From: Naumovozyma dairenensis CBS 421
Lineage: Eukaryota > Ascomycota > Saccharomycetes > Saccharomycetales > Saccharomycetaceae
Assembly: GCF_000227115.2 (NCBI RefSeq)
Contig: NC_016485.2
Span: 720,025 to 784,024, forward strand
DNA length: 64,000 bases
Direction: 5' to 3'
The notes beneath the pieces were generated by a model, which was given only the letters and a program-made list of their open reading frames with translations, was not told where the DNA came from and did not search any database. Positions 51,790 through 61,443 of this stretch are shown here, piece by piece; the first letter of the stretch is position 1; the number at the start of each line of letters is the position of its first letter. A program made the translations under genes and the position numbers.

Positions 51790-51807
51790 TTCCAGAATTT
51801 TCCAGAG
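51790..51807. promoter_or_regulatory. Heat-shock element upstream of MDJ1
   Basis: TTC-CA-GAA-TT-TTC-CA-GAG gives three perfect alternating nTTCn/nGAAn units plus a degenerate fourth. This is a canonical Hsf1 trimer site 334 bp upstream of the MDJ1 ATG. MDJ1 is heat inducible in S. cerevisiae. Confidence 0.8.
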
Positions 51808-52542
51808 AGCGAGCAAATGGCTCGGTGCCGAGTTTGAAGAAGGGTGTCAGAAGATTGTGCCAGCAACGGAAAAAACTAGCGTCATAAAATGAGACAAAAA
51901 AAATCCGGGATAATTACCATTGTTGTGACAGATTTCTAAGGATGCTCCATGGGGAAAGGTATTCTCTAAAAATTTAGAATAAATGTAGCGTTGGTAGGGT
52001 ACACTATTTTAGGAAATTCTTCTTGCTTCTCTCTACCTCACTGAGAGCCCATATAAATCGTTGGTGGGAGAACACCACGTAAAGAAAGGTCCCATGAATG
52101 TGTCAGCTCCCCTCGGGAAACCCAGACCGCGCATGTCTCCGGCCCCTGCCTTTGTCCCGGTTGTGACGAGGCTCGGCGGCTGTAAATTAGGGGTGTTTTC
52201 TGTCCTGTTGAACCCTGAACTCAAACGTATACTATACGTACTACTTTTTTCTGATATATCCGTGGATGCTATAACGTTATCTCATCTCTTTTCCTGATTT
52301 GTAGACGAACGTGTCGCAACACTTACGTCAAACCGGACGTCCATTGCATCAGACTATTTCATATGCCTAGTTGAGTACGGGGGGGACAGTGATAGGGTGG
52401 ATCATTTCAGTTGCAATGATTCGTATAAACCACGAGAGATTTCGTAAGACACCTCTTCCAGGCTCCACTATTCCATCATATTCGATTATTATATTGGAAC
52501 ACAGAAACTCGTATAACGATAACCCACTTACAACCTTACGAT

Positions 52543-52856
52543 AGGGGAAGGTGTCGCTGATACGTTTCATTACGAAGTTTCACCATTGTGTCTGTGATGT
52601 CCCGGTTGAGACGGGCCCCTATTAACTACGAAGTTCACCTTTTGAGGGAAAGTCGAGTAGCAAGTCCCTAATCTCCCCTCAGTGATGTTTTGGGCAAAGG
52701 GAAACATAGATACAAGCTCGGGACATTGTGACAGCCTTTCTTCGATTCAAGGAGGTTATTGGTTGTTATTTGAAGGGGAAAGAAGAAGGAGATAGAATAC
52801 ACCCTCTCAAAATGCCATAAACAATGCAATCCTTACTACCATTAGCGGTTGCCCCT
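52543..52856. promoter_or_regulatory. STRE cluster of HSP12
   Basis: AGGGG/CCCCT cores lie at 52543-52547, 52616-52620, 52675-52679, 52774-52778 and 52852-52856, within 630 bp of the HSP12 ATG. Two more lie farther out at 52109-52113 and 52143-52147. Msn2/Msn4 bind these elements, and S. cerevisiae HSP12 is a classic multi-STRE gene. Confidence 0.75.
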
Positions 52857-53168
52857 CCAGAAAGATCAGAAAGTAACTAAATAACTAGATAACTAACTAA
52901 CTAACAACACGAACAACACTAACAACAGTTGATTAATTTCTTAATTCCGAAATCCAATCAGATCGTTCAATTCTCAAATCTGATTTCAAATCTGTCAAGT
53001 CAATTCCCTTTGAGAAAAACATATAAATTGAACCATCGCTTATCACTTCTATACTCTTTCGTCTCTATTTCTTCTTTCCTTCTCAATTTATCTTACCTTT
53101 TTTTACTCTTTACATACAAAATAAAACAGCAACAACAAGAAGCAACAACAAAATACTATACTAAAACA

Positions 53169-53495
53169 ATGTCTGACCCAGGTAGAAAAGATTTCTCTCA
53201 AAAGATTGGTGAAACTGTCAAACCAGACTCTGAAAAATCCACATGGGAAAAGGGTAAGGAAACAGTAACAGATACCACCGATAAATTAGCAGGAAAGTTA
53301 CAACCAGAAGAAAATAAAGGTTTAGGTCAAGGTATAAATGACTCAGCTGAATCTGGTAAAGATAAAGCTAACGGTGAATCTGTCGCTGATCAAGCAAAGG
53401 ATTATTACGAAGGCGCTAAACAAAAATTGAATGACGCGGTAGAATATGTTTCAAAGAGTGTACACGGCGGTGACGCTGACCCAGCAAACAAGTAG
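53169..53495 (+). CDS. HSP12: HSP12, small membrane-associated stress protein
   Basis: The encoded 108-residue hydrophilic protein is close to S. cerevisiae Hsp12 (109). It begins MSDPGRKDFSQKIGE, and no Cys or Trp-rich core is seen. Lys/Glu/Gly-rich amphipathic repeats include GKDKANGESVADQAKDYYEGA and KQKLNDAVEYVSKSVHG. Hsp12 folds into helices on membranes and protects them during stress and stationary phase. The open frame extends upstream to 52929, but MSDPGRK is the conserved start and the upstream part is leader. Dense STREs precede it. Confidence 0.96.
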   Translation: MSDPGRKDFSQKIGETVKPDSEKSTWEKGKETVTDTTDKLAGKLQPEENKGLGQGINDSAESGKDKANGESVADQAKDYYEGAKQKLNDAVEYVSKSVHGGDADPANK

Positions 53496-53808
53496 TTATT
53501 ACATTGCAATATATTCTCTATCGTATTTTTTCGCATGAAGCATTAAAATGTTAAAAAAAGAAAAAAATAAATAAGTAATCAACAAAAATTTAAAATGTTT
53601 ACGTTTTTATAATAATGTTTCTATTTATTATGTATCCCGAAATAATAAATAAGTTCACCTTTTTTCTATACGCTATCTTTTCGAAAACGATATATTCATA
53701 TAAATGTATAACAACAAATATATTGATGCAGATGGAAAACAGAAAATATTCTATTATCAGTCAATGCTATTGGAATATATGCCATACACTTACGTATATA
53801 TAATATTA
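53496..53808. terminator. HSP12-IES1 convergent 3' interval
   Basis: This is a 313-bp AT-rich interval between convergent stops with TATATA and A/T tracts suited to 3'-end formation. The small frame at 53615-53803 is AT-rich chance sequence. Confidence 0.4.
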
Positions 53809-56250
53809 TTATAATTTAAACATTGTATCATTTGTATCATTAACAGTACGGGGAATGTTTTTATCGTCATTTTCCTTCAAAGAACAATATTTCTCTAATA
53901 ATTTTCTCTTACCAATTTGTAAGTCTCTTAAATAATCAGTTTCAAAACCTAATAAACTATCCTTAAATTTCCTTCTCCTCTTACCTCTAATACCAATACC
54001 TGAAGCCATGGGAACATCTTCAAATTCATTAAATATTTTAATTAAACCGATTTCTTTCCTTTTAAACCGAACAAGTTTATGAGATTCCAATAAATCATGA
54101 ATAAATTCATCTTGTTTCTTAAATTTGTCATCGCCATCACCAGCACCAGCAATACCAAGGTTAATTAATTTATTTCGATCGAATTCTATTAATTTATTGA
54201 TTTTATTCAATTGTAAATTGTTTTTCTCATTTTGTCTTTTCCTAATTATTGCCATAATTTCCTCCTCATCTTCAGGTGTCAATTCAACACCTCCTGTATC
54301 AACAATAGTTTTCTTTACATCATTAGTAGCAGTACTAACTACCCTTCTTTTCTTTCTGTTCTTTTTATATTTCCTTGTAGGTTTCTTTCCTTGTGTCTCT
54401 TGTGGAATTTTTTCATGACTATCATCAGCAGTATTTGTTTTTATCGATGTATCATTCATAGTATCATCATCCTCATCATTATTATTGGTAAGGAAATGAA
54501 TACTAGTACTATCCTTAGCATTCTTCTTCTGCATTGCACTGGAAAGTTTTTCAGAATCATCTTTATCGTCAATATTTTTCTGTTTGAGTTTCCTTTTCCT
54601 TGTAACAGTTTCCGGTATAGTAACCATAGGCATTGTTGCATTTTGGAAATCAGTCGGTATTACTCTTTCAAATGAGGACGATGATAATGGTTGCGCTTTT
54701 TCTTGCTCAGGTTGTTTCAACATCGATTCATCATTTGTTGCATCATCCTCATCCTCATGCACATCCTCATCCTCATCGCCATCCTCATTGTCTTGGTTGT
54801 GAACTGATTTCGTTGTTTTCTTCTTCAGGAGTATATTATTTTCAGCTTCAGGTTGAGATTCTCCCCCTTCTTTCTCCCCCTGTTCTTGTTTTTTCTGGTC
54901 GTTCAACTTCGAGAGAAACTGAGATCTTTTCAATTGTTGATCCACCCCAAATTGATACTCATCAATAGGATCCGTATCATATTCAAACTTACTACTTTGC
55001 AAAGAAATCCTTCCTGGTTTCCCATTCCCGGTAAAATATTTCGTTGATTCCCAAATCTCCTCCTTCGTCAAACTTGTCTCTAAATGTAAATAAATCAACC
55101 ATAATATTACATTACATCTATCCATTGGATTGAAATATGAACAATCCAAAAGATTGAAAAACGTCGCGTTATCATAATTTTCACAATCAATATATTTCTC
55201 AGTTAGTAATTTCATCTTGATTAATTCCACATTATCACAAAGACAAAACAACAAGTTTATAATGTTGAAATGTTCAGTCGGGTACCCACCACCTGGATGT
55301 TTAAATCTATATAAATCTTGTAAGAAAATAGGTTGGTTCCCTAGGGGTAAGTTCTTTAAGATGGATTTTAATCTTGGTGTATCTTGTAATGATTTGGGAT
55401 CAGTGGAATGACATTGTAATGAAGGGACAGAATGGAATGTACGTAATTGAGATGTCATTTCAACGTAGAAATTTATTGTGGTGTTTAATTTACCAATGTT
55501 TACTAGTAATGAGAGGATACATGTGGAGAATGCAATTTGTGGGTCTATTAACAATTTGTCACGTAAAATTTTGGAACATTTGGAGGATGTAGCGATGGTT
55601 AAGAGGTATAATTGTGAGAATGTTAATTTATCATTGAAGATGAATTTTCTAGCGTCATATAGTTTGTCTGTTACGTTCAATACTTTCTTGTTTGTTGTGT
55701 TTGGAATTGGTACTATGGAATTTTTGAAAAATTGTTTGAAAATGTTAGTGAAGAGCAAACGTTCATCTTGTAAGAGTAAAGTAAGGAAATGGAATTGGAT
55801 ATCTTTACGAGTAAAGAATTCACCATCTAATTTTTTCAAATGTCTAGTATATTTGGTTGAATTCTTTAATTTTTTTTCAGTGGTCTTGACCCATGGTTTT
55901 ATTATTGATGGTTTAAAATTTAAAAGATGAGATGGTGCAGCAGACATTACAGAACTTATACCATCTTCATCGCTTTGGGTAGTTTCACTGTCATTGTCAT
56001 TATGAGTATTGTTTAGTATATTCCCAACGTTAGAAGTTTTATTTTTATTTGATAAAGCCAACATCTGTGAATGAGAAGATGTTATGGTTGATGATGATGG
56101 TTGGCTTATATTGGACGTAGTCTTAACATTCGAAGTGGAGGTTGGGATAGTGATGGGTAGCTTTTCATTTTGATTTGAAGAACTACTTGGTGTCTTTTCA
56201 ATAGTATCTTGGAAAATATCGTGTATTGGATCATATACTCTTCCACCCAT
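53809..56250 (-). CDS. IES1: IES1, INO80 chromatin-remodelling complex subunit
   Basis: This 813-residue protein is longer than S. cerevisiae Ies1 (692). It begins [14 protein letters not shown], the diagnostic Ies1 start. The conserved central part (residues about 110-420) includes [44 protein letters not shown] and [21 protein letters not shown]. Acidic low-complexity sequence with Asp/Glu runs follows, then basic [14 protein letters not shown]. The C-terminus has a conserved [33 protein letters not shown] block. Ies1 is a fungus-specific INO80 component binding the Ino80 N-terminal module. HXT10 and WWM1, which lie between it and CDC4 in S. cerevisiae, are absent here. Confidence 0.94.
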   Translation of the reverse strand: MGGRVYDPIHDIFQDTIEKTPSSSSNQNEKLPITIPTSTSNVKTTSNISQPSSSTITSSHSQMLALSNKNKTSNVGNILNNTHNDNDSETTQSDEDGISSVMSAAPSHLLNFKPSIIKPWVKTTEKKLKNSTKYTRHLKKLDGEFFTRKDIQFHFLTLLLQDERLLFTNIFKQFFKNSIVPIPNTTNKKVLNVTDKLYDARKFIFNDKLTFSQLYLLTIATSSKCSKILRDKLLIDPQIAFSTCILSLLVNIGKLNTTINFYVEMTSQLRTFHSVPSLQCHSTDPKSLQDTPRLKSILKNLPLGNQPIFLQDLYRFKHPGGGYPTEHFNIINLLFCLCDNVELIKMKLLTEKYIDCENYDNATFFNLLDCSYFNPMDRCNVILWLIYLHLETSLTKEEIWESTKYFTGNGKPGRISLQSSKFEYDTDPIDEYQFGVDQQLKRSQFLSKLNDQKKQEQGEKEGGESQPEAENNILLKKKTTKSVHNQDNEDGDEDEDVHEDEDDATNDESMLKQPEQEKAQPLSSSSFERVIPTDFQNATMPMVTIPETVTRKRKLKQKNIDDKDDSEKLSSAMQKKNAKDSTSIHFLTNNNDEDDDTMNDTSIKTNTADDSHEKIPQETQGKKPTRKYKKNRKKRRVVSTATNDVKKTIVDTGGVELTPEDEEEIMAIIRKRQNEKNNLQLNKINKLIEFDRNKLINLGIAGAGDGDDKFKKQDEFIHDLLESHKLVRFKRKEIGLIKIFNEFEDVPMASGIGIRGKRRRKFKDSLLGFETDYLRDLQIGKRKLLEKYCSLKENDDKNIPRTVNDTNDTMFKL

Positions 56251-56544
56251 TATTTGTATGATATTGTTCTCGTTGTTAGAGTTTTTTGGTACGAAGAGGC
56301 TCTAATCAATCGAATGGAAGCCTGTTGATATGATAGTTTCAGATAGTCAGTAGACTAGTGTATTTGTATTAAAATCTATTTTTGTCTAATACTATTTACA
56401 AGGTTAAGACTCTTACAAGATAGATGAAGGTGATACGTATAGTCTATGAATAAGTATAAGCCATTAAGATTAAAGAACGATATAAAGAAAGAATGTAAGA
56501 CCAAAGAACAAAGAGGTGTTTGATCCGAGTTCCTTTCCTTTCTT

Positions 56545-56569
56545 TTTCGTTTCGTTTCGTTTCGTTTCG
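56545..56569 (+). repeat. (TTTCG)5 tandem repeat
   Basis: Five exact TTTCG units followed by a degenerate TTTCC, about 300 bp upstream of IES1. A pentanucleotide microsatellite; the TTTCG phase resembles SCB-like cores, but this may be incidental. Confidence 0.8.
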
Positions 56570-57019
56570 TTTCCACCTTGTCAGGAAAAAAAAGGAAGAC
56601 CAAGAAAAAGTTTTGTTTTTTGTTTGATGGATGGTTCCATTTTCGCAATACTCTCTCTGTGTCCTCTGTCTTTCTCTTCCTTTCTCTCACTACCTTTTTC
56701 CACCTTCCAGATTCTCCATTTTTCAACTAACACGCTTAGCGTATGTGCGTCTATTACTTACTAACTTAAATATTTACGTGTAGTTAACTTAAGTTACGTA
56801 CGCGCGTAGAAAAATGGTTTTCGCGCGAACAAAACAAAAACACACAGAAGAGAGACACTTATTAGGGAATGGACTCCAGCGCCCACTGAGGGAGAACAAG
56901 TCAAATGTTACAGGAATCACAAGAAATTTCACCAGCGAAAACATGCTGTACGTACTGTATCTCAGATGAAGAAATACCCGTCTACCAGGCGGTTTCGTTT
57001 TGAATATAAGGCTCCCCTA

Positions 57020-57032
57020 CCCCCCCCCCCCC
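57020..57032 (+). repeat. C13 homopolymer
   Basis: An uninterrupted run of 13 C (poly-G on the minus strand), flanked by ACCCCAC and CTCCCC. It is rare in such an AT-rich genome and prone to length error. Confidence 0.85.
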
Positions 57033-57513
57033 ACCCCACTCCCTTCCAAACATAAGTATCCTCATATTAAGCGTACGCTAGGTAAAGGAAACGCCCACAA
57101 CACTTACCTCGGCTCATCAGGAATAAAAAGCTCATGTCACAACAGTTTATTTATATCATGCCATGCTTTAATCTCCTAAATGTAAAAGGGATCATGTTTT
57201 GATCAGGTGTTCCGTGATTATTCGCTTATCTAAGTACCTAGTCTATCTGAACAAGTTATAAGTAGTAGTAGTTAAACATTACAGATTAGGTGACACAGCA
57301 ATGCGTTCTATGTAGCGTGTAGTAATCTCATATCTCTTACTTGACCATTTTTTATATATAATCTGCAGCAAAAAAAAAAAAAAGAATGAACGCTTTTCAA
57401 ATAGAAGGTTCTGCCTGAGGAAAACAGTACAGAAAAATATATATAATAATTAGTCATTTCTTTCTTTTATTGGCAATTGGAAGACTATATAAATACATAT
57501 ATATAAGTAGATA

Positions 57514-60171
57514 TCATATATTGGAATTAGAGTTGGAATTTGAGTCCATGATAATTGACATACTATCAATATTAGTATTTGATTGATTATTACTACTATG
57601 GTGATTTATTTCCCCATCTTCTTGTTCTTGGAAAAGTTGTTGTCGTTGAAGTGGTGATGCAGATCTTTCAGGTATATTGAAATCTAACATTTCAATATAT
57701 GATTCTCCATCCTTTTCAACTGCTGCAACTAATAATGATCCTTTAAAATTAACTGACCAAATTTGATCTGAATCCTTTAGTAAATCTGAATGAACTAAAG
57801 AACCTGTCCTTAAATTATAAATATTGAATTGCCCTTCAGATCCACTTACAAGAATATTATCATTCATGAAAAAAGTTGTAATTGCACTCAAATTATTATG
57901 ATGATAAGAAAATTTTCTTGAGTAATCGTTTGAATCCCAACCTCTTAATGAACCATCTGCAGCAGCACTAACTAAATATTTATCAGATAATCTTAATAAT
58001 CCAACAAGTGCTGTATGTCCTTGCAATGTCATCATAGGACCATTAATTCTTGTACATGGTGTAGCAGAAATGGTTACTACACTACAAACTCCATTATTCC
58101 AAATATTTTCAAGATCCCAAATCTTAATTGTTGAATCCATACTTGCTGAAATACATCGTTTCCTTTGATGATCATATATTGTAGAATATATTCTATCTGT
58201 ATGACCAATTAAAAGATAAATACATTTCATTTGAGCAATATCCCAAACCATCAAATTATTATCATAAGATCCACTAATAATAATATTCCCATGACCAGAT
58301 ATAGTTCTAACAGATGCCATATGACCTCTTAATACACCAACAAAATAAGGATTTTCCTCAGGAGTATTGAAAATTAATGGTAATTCATCAATGGATCTAT
58401 TATCTTCACGAACTAATTTCCATACATGTAAAGTATTATCTCTTGAACCAGTAACAATATATTTAATATTTTTATACGTGACAATTTCTAAACATCTAAC
58501 AGTAGAAGTATGACCTTTAAATACATGTGTACAACAACCACGTTTAATATCCCAAACACGGACTGTCCTATCTGTAGAACCTGATACTATAATACCATCT
58601 TCATCATATTTTAATGCCCAAACACCACCTTCATGACCACTTAATTCCTTAAGAAAGATTTTCTTTTTGGAATCATATATTCTTAATTGTCTATCATCTG
58701 CCCCAGTTATTACATAATCATCTTCAAATTGTAAACATGTTACTACGCTAGTGGAATGTCCTAATAATGTTGTTCTTTGTGGTTTAAAATTTGGATTATA
58801 CCAATTTTTCAAAACTTTCAAGTTAGAATAAAATAATTTCTTATAAATTTGTGATGAATTATTTTCATTCGTATTATTATTATCATGATTGTTTAAGAAA
58901 CTTTCATTTAATAATAAATTTTTCCATAACATTGGTGTATTATTTATGATTTTATTCCAATGAGGACAAACTTGAAGACATTTAAAAATATCTTGATAAG
59001 GTAAATTTTTCAAGATTTTAATTGATAATTCAATGGGTAATGATGATATTATATCTCTTTTCAAATTATTATTTAATAATGAGTTCATATCTGATAGTTC
59101 TGTTCTGTTTAAATTGGAAATTATTTTGAAAATTAAATTCTTATATTGTATTGGTGTTAGTTGATTTTTAAGATTATTGTATAAATTTTCCGTTAATAAA
59201 TATTCATCATTATTATTGGTATTTGTGACTAGCATATTGAGGTCTAAAGCATTATTATTATTCGTAGTAGTATTATTATTGTTATTTCTATTTCCATTAG
59301 TATCAACAATCATATCACAGTCATCTGATTCAGTGCTTTCATGATGTTGTGTTCGTGGGGTATTCATTCCGGATGTTGCAGTTGGAGATAACGGTAATGC
59401 ATCTTCTGATAAGGAAGTATAGCCATTGACCGTATTAGTCGTACTAGTGGTAGTATTAGACGCTGTTGTTCCTGTCATAATTGTTACAGTGGTTAGAGAA
59501 GCACCTCCATCAGTATTAGTTCTCGTTGTGGGAGTAGTTGCGACTGCAACTCTATTAGCAGTATTAACTAATATATGAGTCAAATGAGTTCTTGAAGTAT
59601 CTAAAGAGACATTAGGAAGAGTATTATTGTTGATCACAGTATCAGTATCGACATTTAATGAAGTCGGAATGATAGGTATCATCATTTGTGATGGGGTTAA
59701 ATCTTGCAATTTTACTCTTTTATTAGACATCATATCATCAATATCGTCCTCATCATCATCATCATCATCATTATTATTATTGTTATTGTTCTTGATTTTT
59801 TTAGTAATATTTTGATTTGTTCTATAATTTATGATATTATTCGATTGCTGTTCTTGACTATTTGACGGTAAAATAGTTCTAATATCTGAATCTCTACTTC
59901 TTTTAAAACTTAAACCCATAATTTCAGAACTATTGGTGGTACTATCATTATTATTATTATTATTATTCTGAAAATGATTCGTTGTTTTTGTTGTTCCATT
60001 TGAGTTTTGTGATTCTGCCAAATTTGATGAATTTGATGAAATTGAATGGTCCTGCAATATCGGATGATTATTTGTAGAGAGAATATCTGTTTTCCTAGGT
60101 CTTCTTCTTAAACGATAAAGGTAAGGAACTGGTATATCACGAAGAGGGTATTCTGGAGTATTTCTATTCAT
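57514..60171 (-). CDS. CDC4: CDC4, F-box/WD40 substrate receptor of SCF ubiquitin ligase
   Basis: The 885-residue protein (S. cerevisiae 779) has a long Asn/Thr-rich N-terminal region. The F-box lies near residues 370-417 (SLPIELSIKILKNLPYQDIFKCLQVCPHWNKII), which binds Skp1. WD40 repeats run from about 465 to 825, each ending in patterns such as VSGSTDRTVRVWDI, VTGSRDNTLHVWKL and SASMDSTIKIWDL. Arg residues within blades should bind phosphodegrons. SCF-Cdc4 degrades Sic1, Far1, Gcn4 and Cdc6. The extra length is in Asn and Asp homopolymers near the N-terminus. It is divergent from SMC1, as in S. cerevisiae. Confidence 0.96.
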   Translation of the reverse strand: MNRNTPEYPLRDIPVPYLYRLRRRPRKTDILSTNNHPILQDHSISSNSSNLAESQNSNGTTKTTNHFQNNNNNNNDSTTNSSEIMGLSFKRSRDSDIRTILPSNSQEQQSNNIINYRTNQNITKKIKNNNNNNNDDDDDDEDDIDDMMSNKRVKLQDLTPSQMMIPIIPTSLNVDTDTVINNNTLPNVSLDTSRTHLTHILVNTANRVAVATTPTTRTNTDGGASLTTVTIMTGTTASNTTTSTTNTVNGYTSLSEDALPLSPTATSGMNTPRTQHHESTESDDCDMIVDTNGNRNNNNNTTTNNNNALDLNMLVTNTNNNDEYLLTENLYNNLKNQLTPIQYKNLIFKIISNLNRTELSDMNSLLNNNLKRDIISSLPIELSIKILKNLPYQDIFKCLQVCPHWNKIINNTPMLWKNLLLNESFLNNHDNNNTNENNSSQIYKKLFYSNLKVLKNWYNPNFKPQRTTLLGHSTSVVTCLQFEDDYVITGADDRQLRIYDSKKKIFLKELSGHEGGVWALKYDEDGIIVSGSTDRTVRVWDIKRGCCTHVFKGHTSTVRCLEIVTYKNIKYIVTGSRDNTLHVWKLVREDNRSIDELPLIFNTPEENPYFVGVLRGHMASVRTISGHGNIIISGSYDNNLMVWDIAQMKCIYLLIGHTDRIYSTIYDHQRKRCISASMDSTIKIWDLENIWNNGVCSVVTISATPCTRINGPMMTLQGHTALVGLLRLSDKYLVSAAADGSLRGWDSNDYSRKFSYHHNNLSAITTFFMNDNILVSGSEGQFNIYNLRTGSLVHSDLLKDSDQIWSVNFKGSLLVAAVEKDGESYIEMLDFNIPERSASPLQRQQLFQEQEDGEINHHSSNNQSNTNIDSMSIIMDSNSNSNSNI

Positions 60172-60878
60172 AGTATCGTACTGAGATGTATAGTGTGTGG
60201 TAAATAAACAGCTTGTTTGGGGACTATATAGTACTAGCGTTTGATTCTAGTATAATTATTCTTTTATTATAGGGAGCTATACTGTGTTGTATGGACTTCC
60301 TCCTAAGGTCAGTAAATTCTCGAGACGATAGTGTGATATTCTGTGTTTCTTTTACTTATTCCCCGCCGTTTTTTTTTGCTGGACTTGCGGTAACAAAGAA
60401 TTAAAGGATAATATGGTAAATTAGGATAGTAGGTTTGGCAGTTTTAGATGACTATATCATCTATCAGAAGTACTTGTTCTTTCAAGACTTTTATGACTAC
60501 TCTTTGTATTTTTTTTCCTCCCATGCCTCTACATGCGTACGTAAAGAAACATTTAATAACGTGAACTAAGCGGTAAGTGGCATATTAGAAAATATTTTCA
60601 CAAAGCCGGGGTTTCTTCAATTATTAACCAACAACGCCGCAAAGGGAAGGAAAGAAAGAACTAAAGAAGAGAGTGAGATACAAGAAAAGTAGAGGTGAAC
60701 TCATCAGAATATCTACAGACAGCTGTTTATGGGAATCTTGTGTGCATTTCTCTTAAAAGGTAGGGGGCCTTTCTCAGACTGCAATCCTGCTAGGTACATA
60801 TTGATGGTACCCGGGAACTTCCTCTCCGCAGCTGCAGGGATCGTAACTATAGATATATAAATAACAAGAGAAAAATGT

Positions 60879-60880
<2 letters not shown>

Positions 60881-60912
<32 letters not shown>
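60881..60912. repeat. (TA)16 microsatellite
   Basis: Thirty-two bases of uninterrupted TA between CDC4 and SMC1. Self-complementary and likely length-polymorphic. Confidence 0.9.
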
Positions 60913-60916
<4 letters not shown>

Positions 60917-61269
60917 TGTTATTTAATTGAAAGTTACATGCATCATTGTCCAACTAGCGAAGGATAGAAAACTTGCAATAATTTGGCATAAGCATTTATT
61001 TAGAATGTATGATTTCTTTATCTACTGGATGAAATGAGGACCTAAACTATAAGAACCGTTGTATGAGTGCACTATGACGGGATAAGGGCTGGATAAGAGA
61101 CGGGATAAGAAACACTTCATGATATGATATATGTGGGGATGTATCCCTCGTGGTCTATGAATCCATCAATGAATCCGTCAAGTACTGGCCGAGTAACTGA
61201 CTGCGCGCCATGGAAACTATACCTCTCACAACGCAATGAATGAGGAAACAAAATTTTGAGAGAGGCAGA

Positions 61270-61283
61270 ACGCGAAAACGCGT
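61270..61283. promoter_or_regulatory. MCB box upstream of SMC1
   Basis: ACGCGT (61278-61283), with an adjacent ACGCGA (61270-61275), lies about 160-175 bp before the SMC1 ATG. MBF (Mbp1/Swi6) binds ACGCGT and drives late-G1 expression of cohesin and replication genes. Confidence 0.75.
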
Positions 61284-61443
61284 AAAGTTAGCGACTTTAC
61301 CTCTTCTTTACATTATTACTCGAGATTTCCTGCATATCTATTTATCTTATAGACTACAAGCAACAAAACAAATCGTAGCTCCAAAACGATCTAAAGAATA
61401 CTCAAGTGAAGGTATCCAACTTTGGACCAAACGCAAAAAAATA

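Larger units (their letters stand above)
51457..53168. promoter_or_regulatory. MDJ1-HSP12 divergent stress promoter region
   Basis: The 1.7-kb region between divergent MDJ1 and HSP12 holds a heat-shock element (51790-51807), seven CCCCT/AGGGG stress elements between 52109 and 52856, and a repeated tgtcccggttgNgacg element. A TAAC/CTAA tandem stretch lies near 52875-52905, and a TATA box at 53023-53030. A GC-rich patch at 52040-52200 stands out. Overlapping frames there on both strands look like by-products of that composition. Confidence 0.6.
56251..57513. other. IES1 upstream / CDC4 downstream interval
   Basis: This 1.26-kb interval holds the IES1 promoter and the CDC4 3' region. It contains five TTTCG units (56545-56569), the palindromes TACGCGCGTA (56799-56808) and TTCGCGCGAA (56820-56829), and a C13 run (57020-57032). 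A 117-codon antisense frame (56376-56726) is translated simple sequence and not a gene. Confidence 0.5.
60172..61443. promoter_or_regulatory. CDC4-SMC1 divergent promoter region
   Basis: This 1.27-kb divergent interval includes a (TA)16 run (60881-60912) and an MCB box ACGCGT (61278-61283). No ORF or RNA gene is recognised. Confidence 0.5.

Noticed and set aside
52033..52297. Overlapping ORFs on both strands in a GC-rich patch (63 and 78 codons)
   Set aside because: They overlap each other, match no family I know, and lie in a promoter region whose GC-rich elements explain the open frames.
56376..56726. 117-codon minus-strand ORF with Lys/Arg/Glu repeats
   Set aside because: It translates the (TTTCG)n repeat and pyrimidine-rich promoter DNA; it is low-complexity with no homology.
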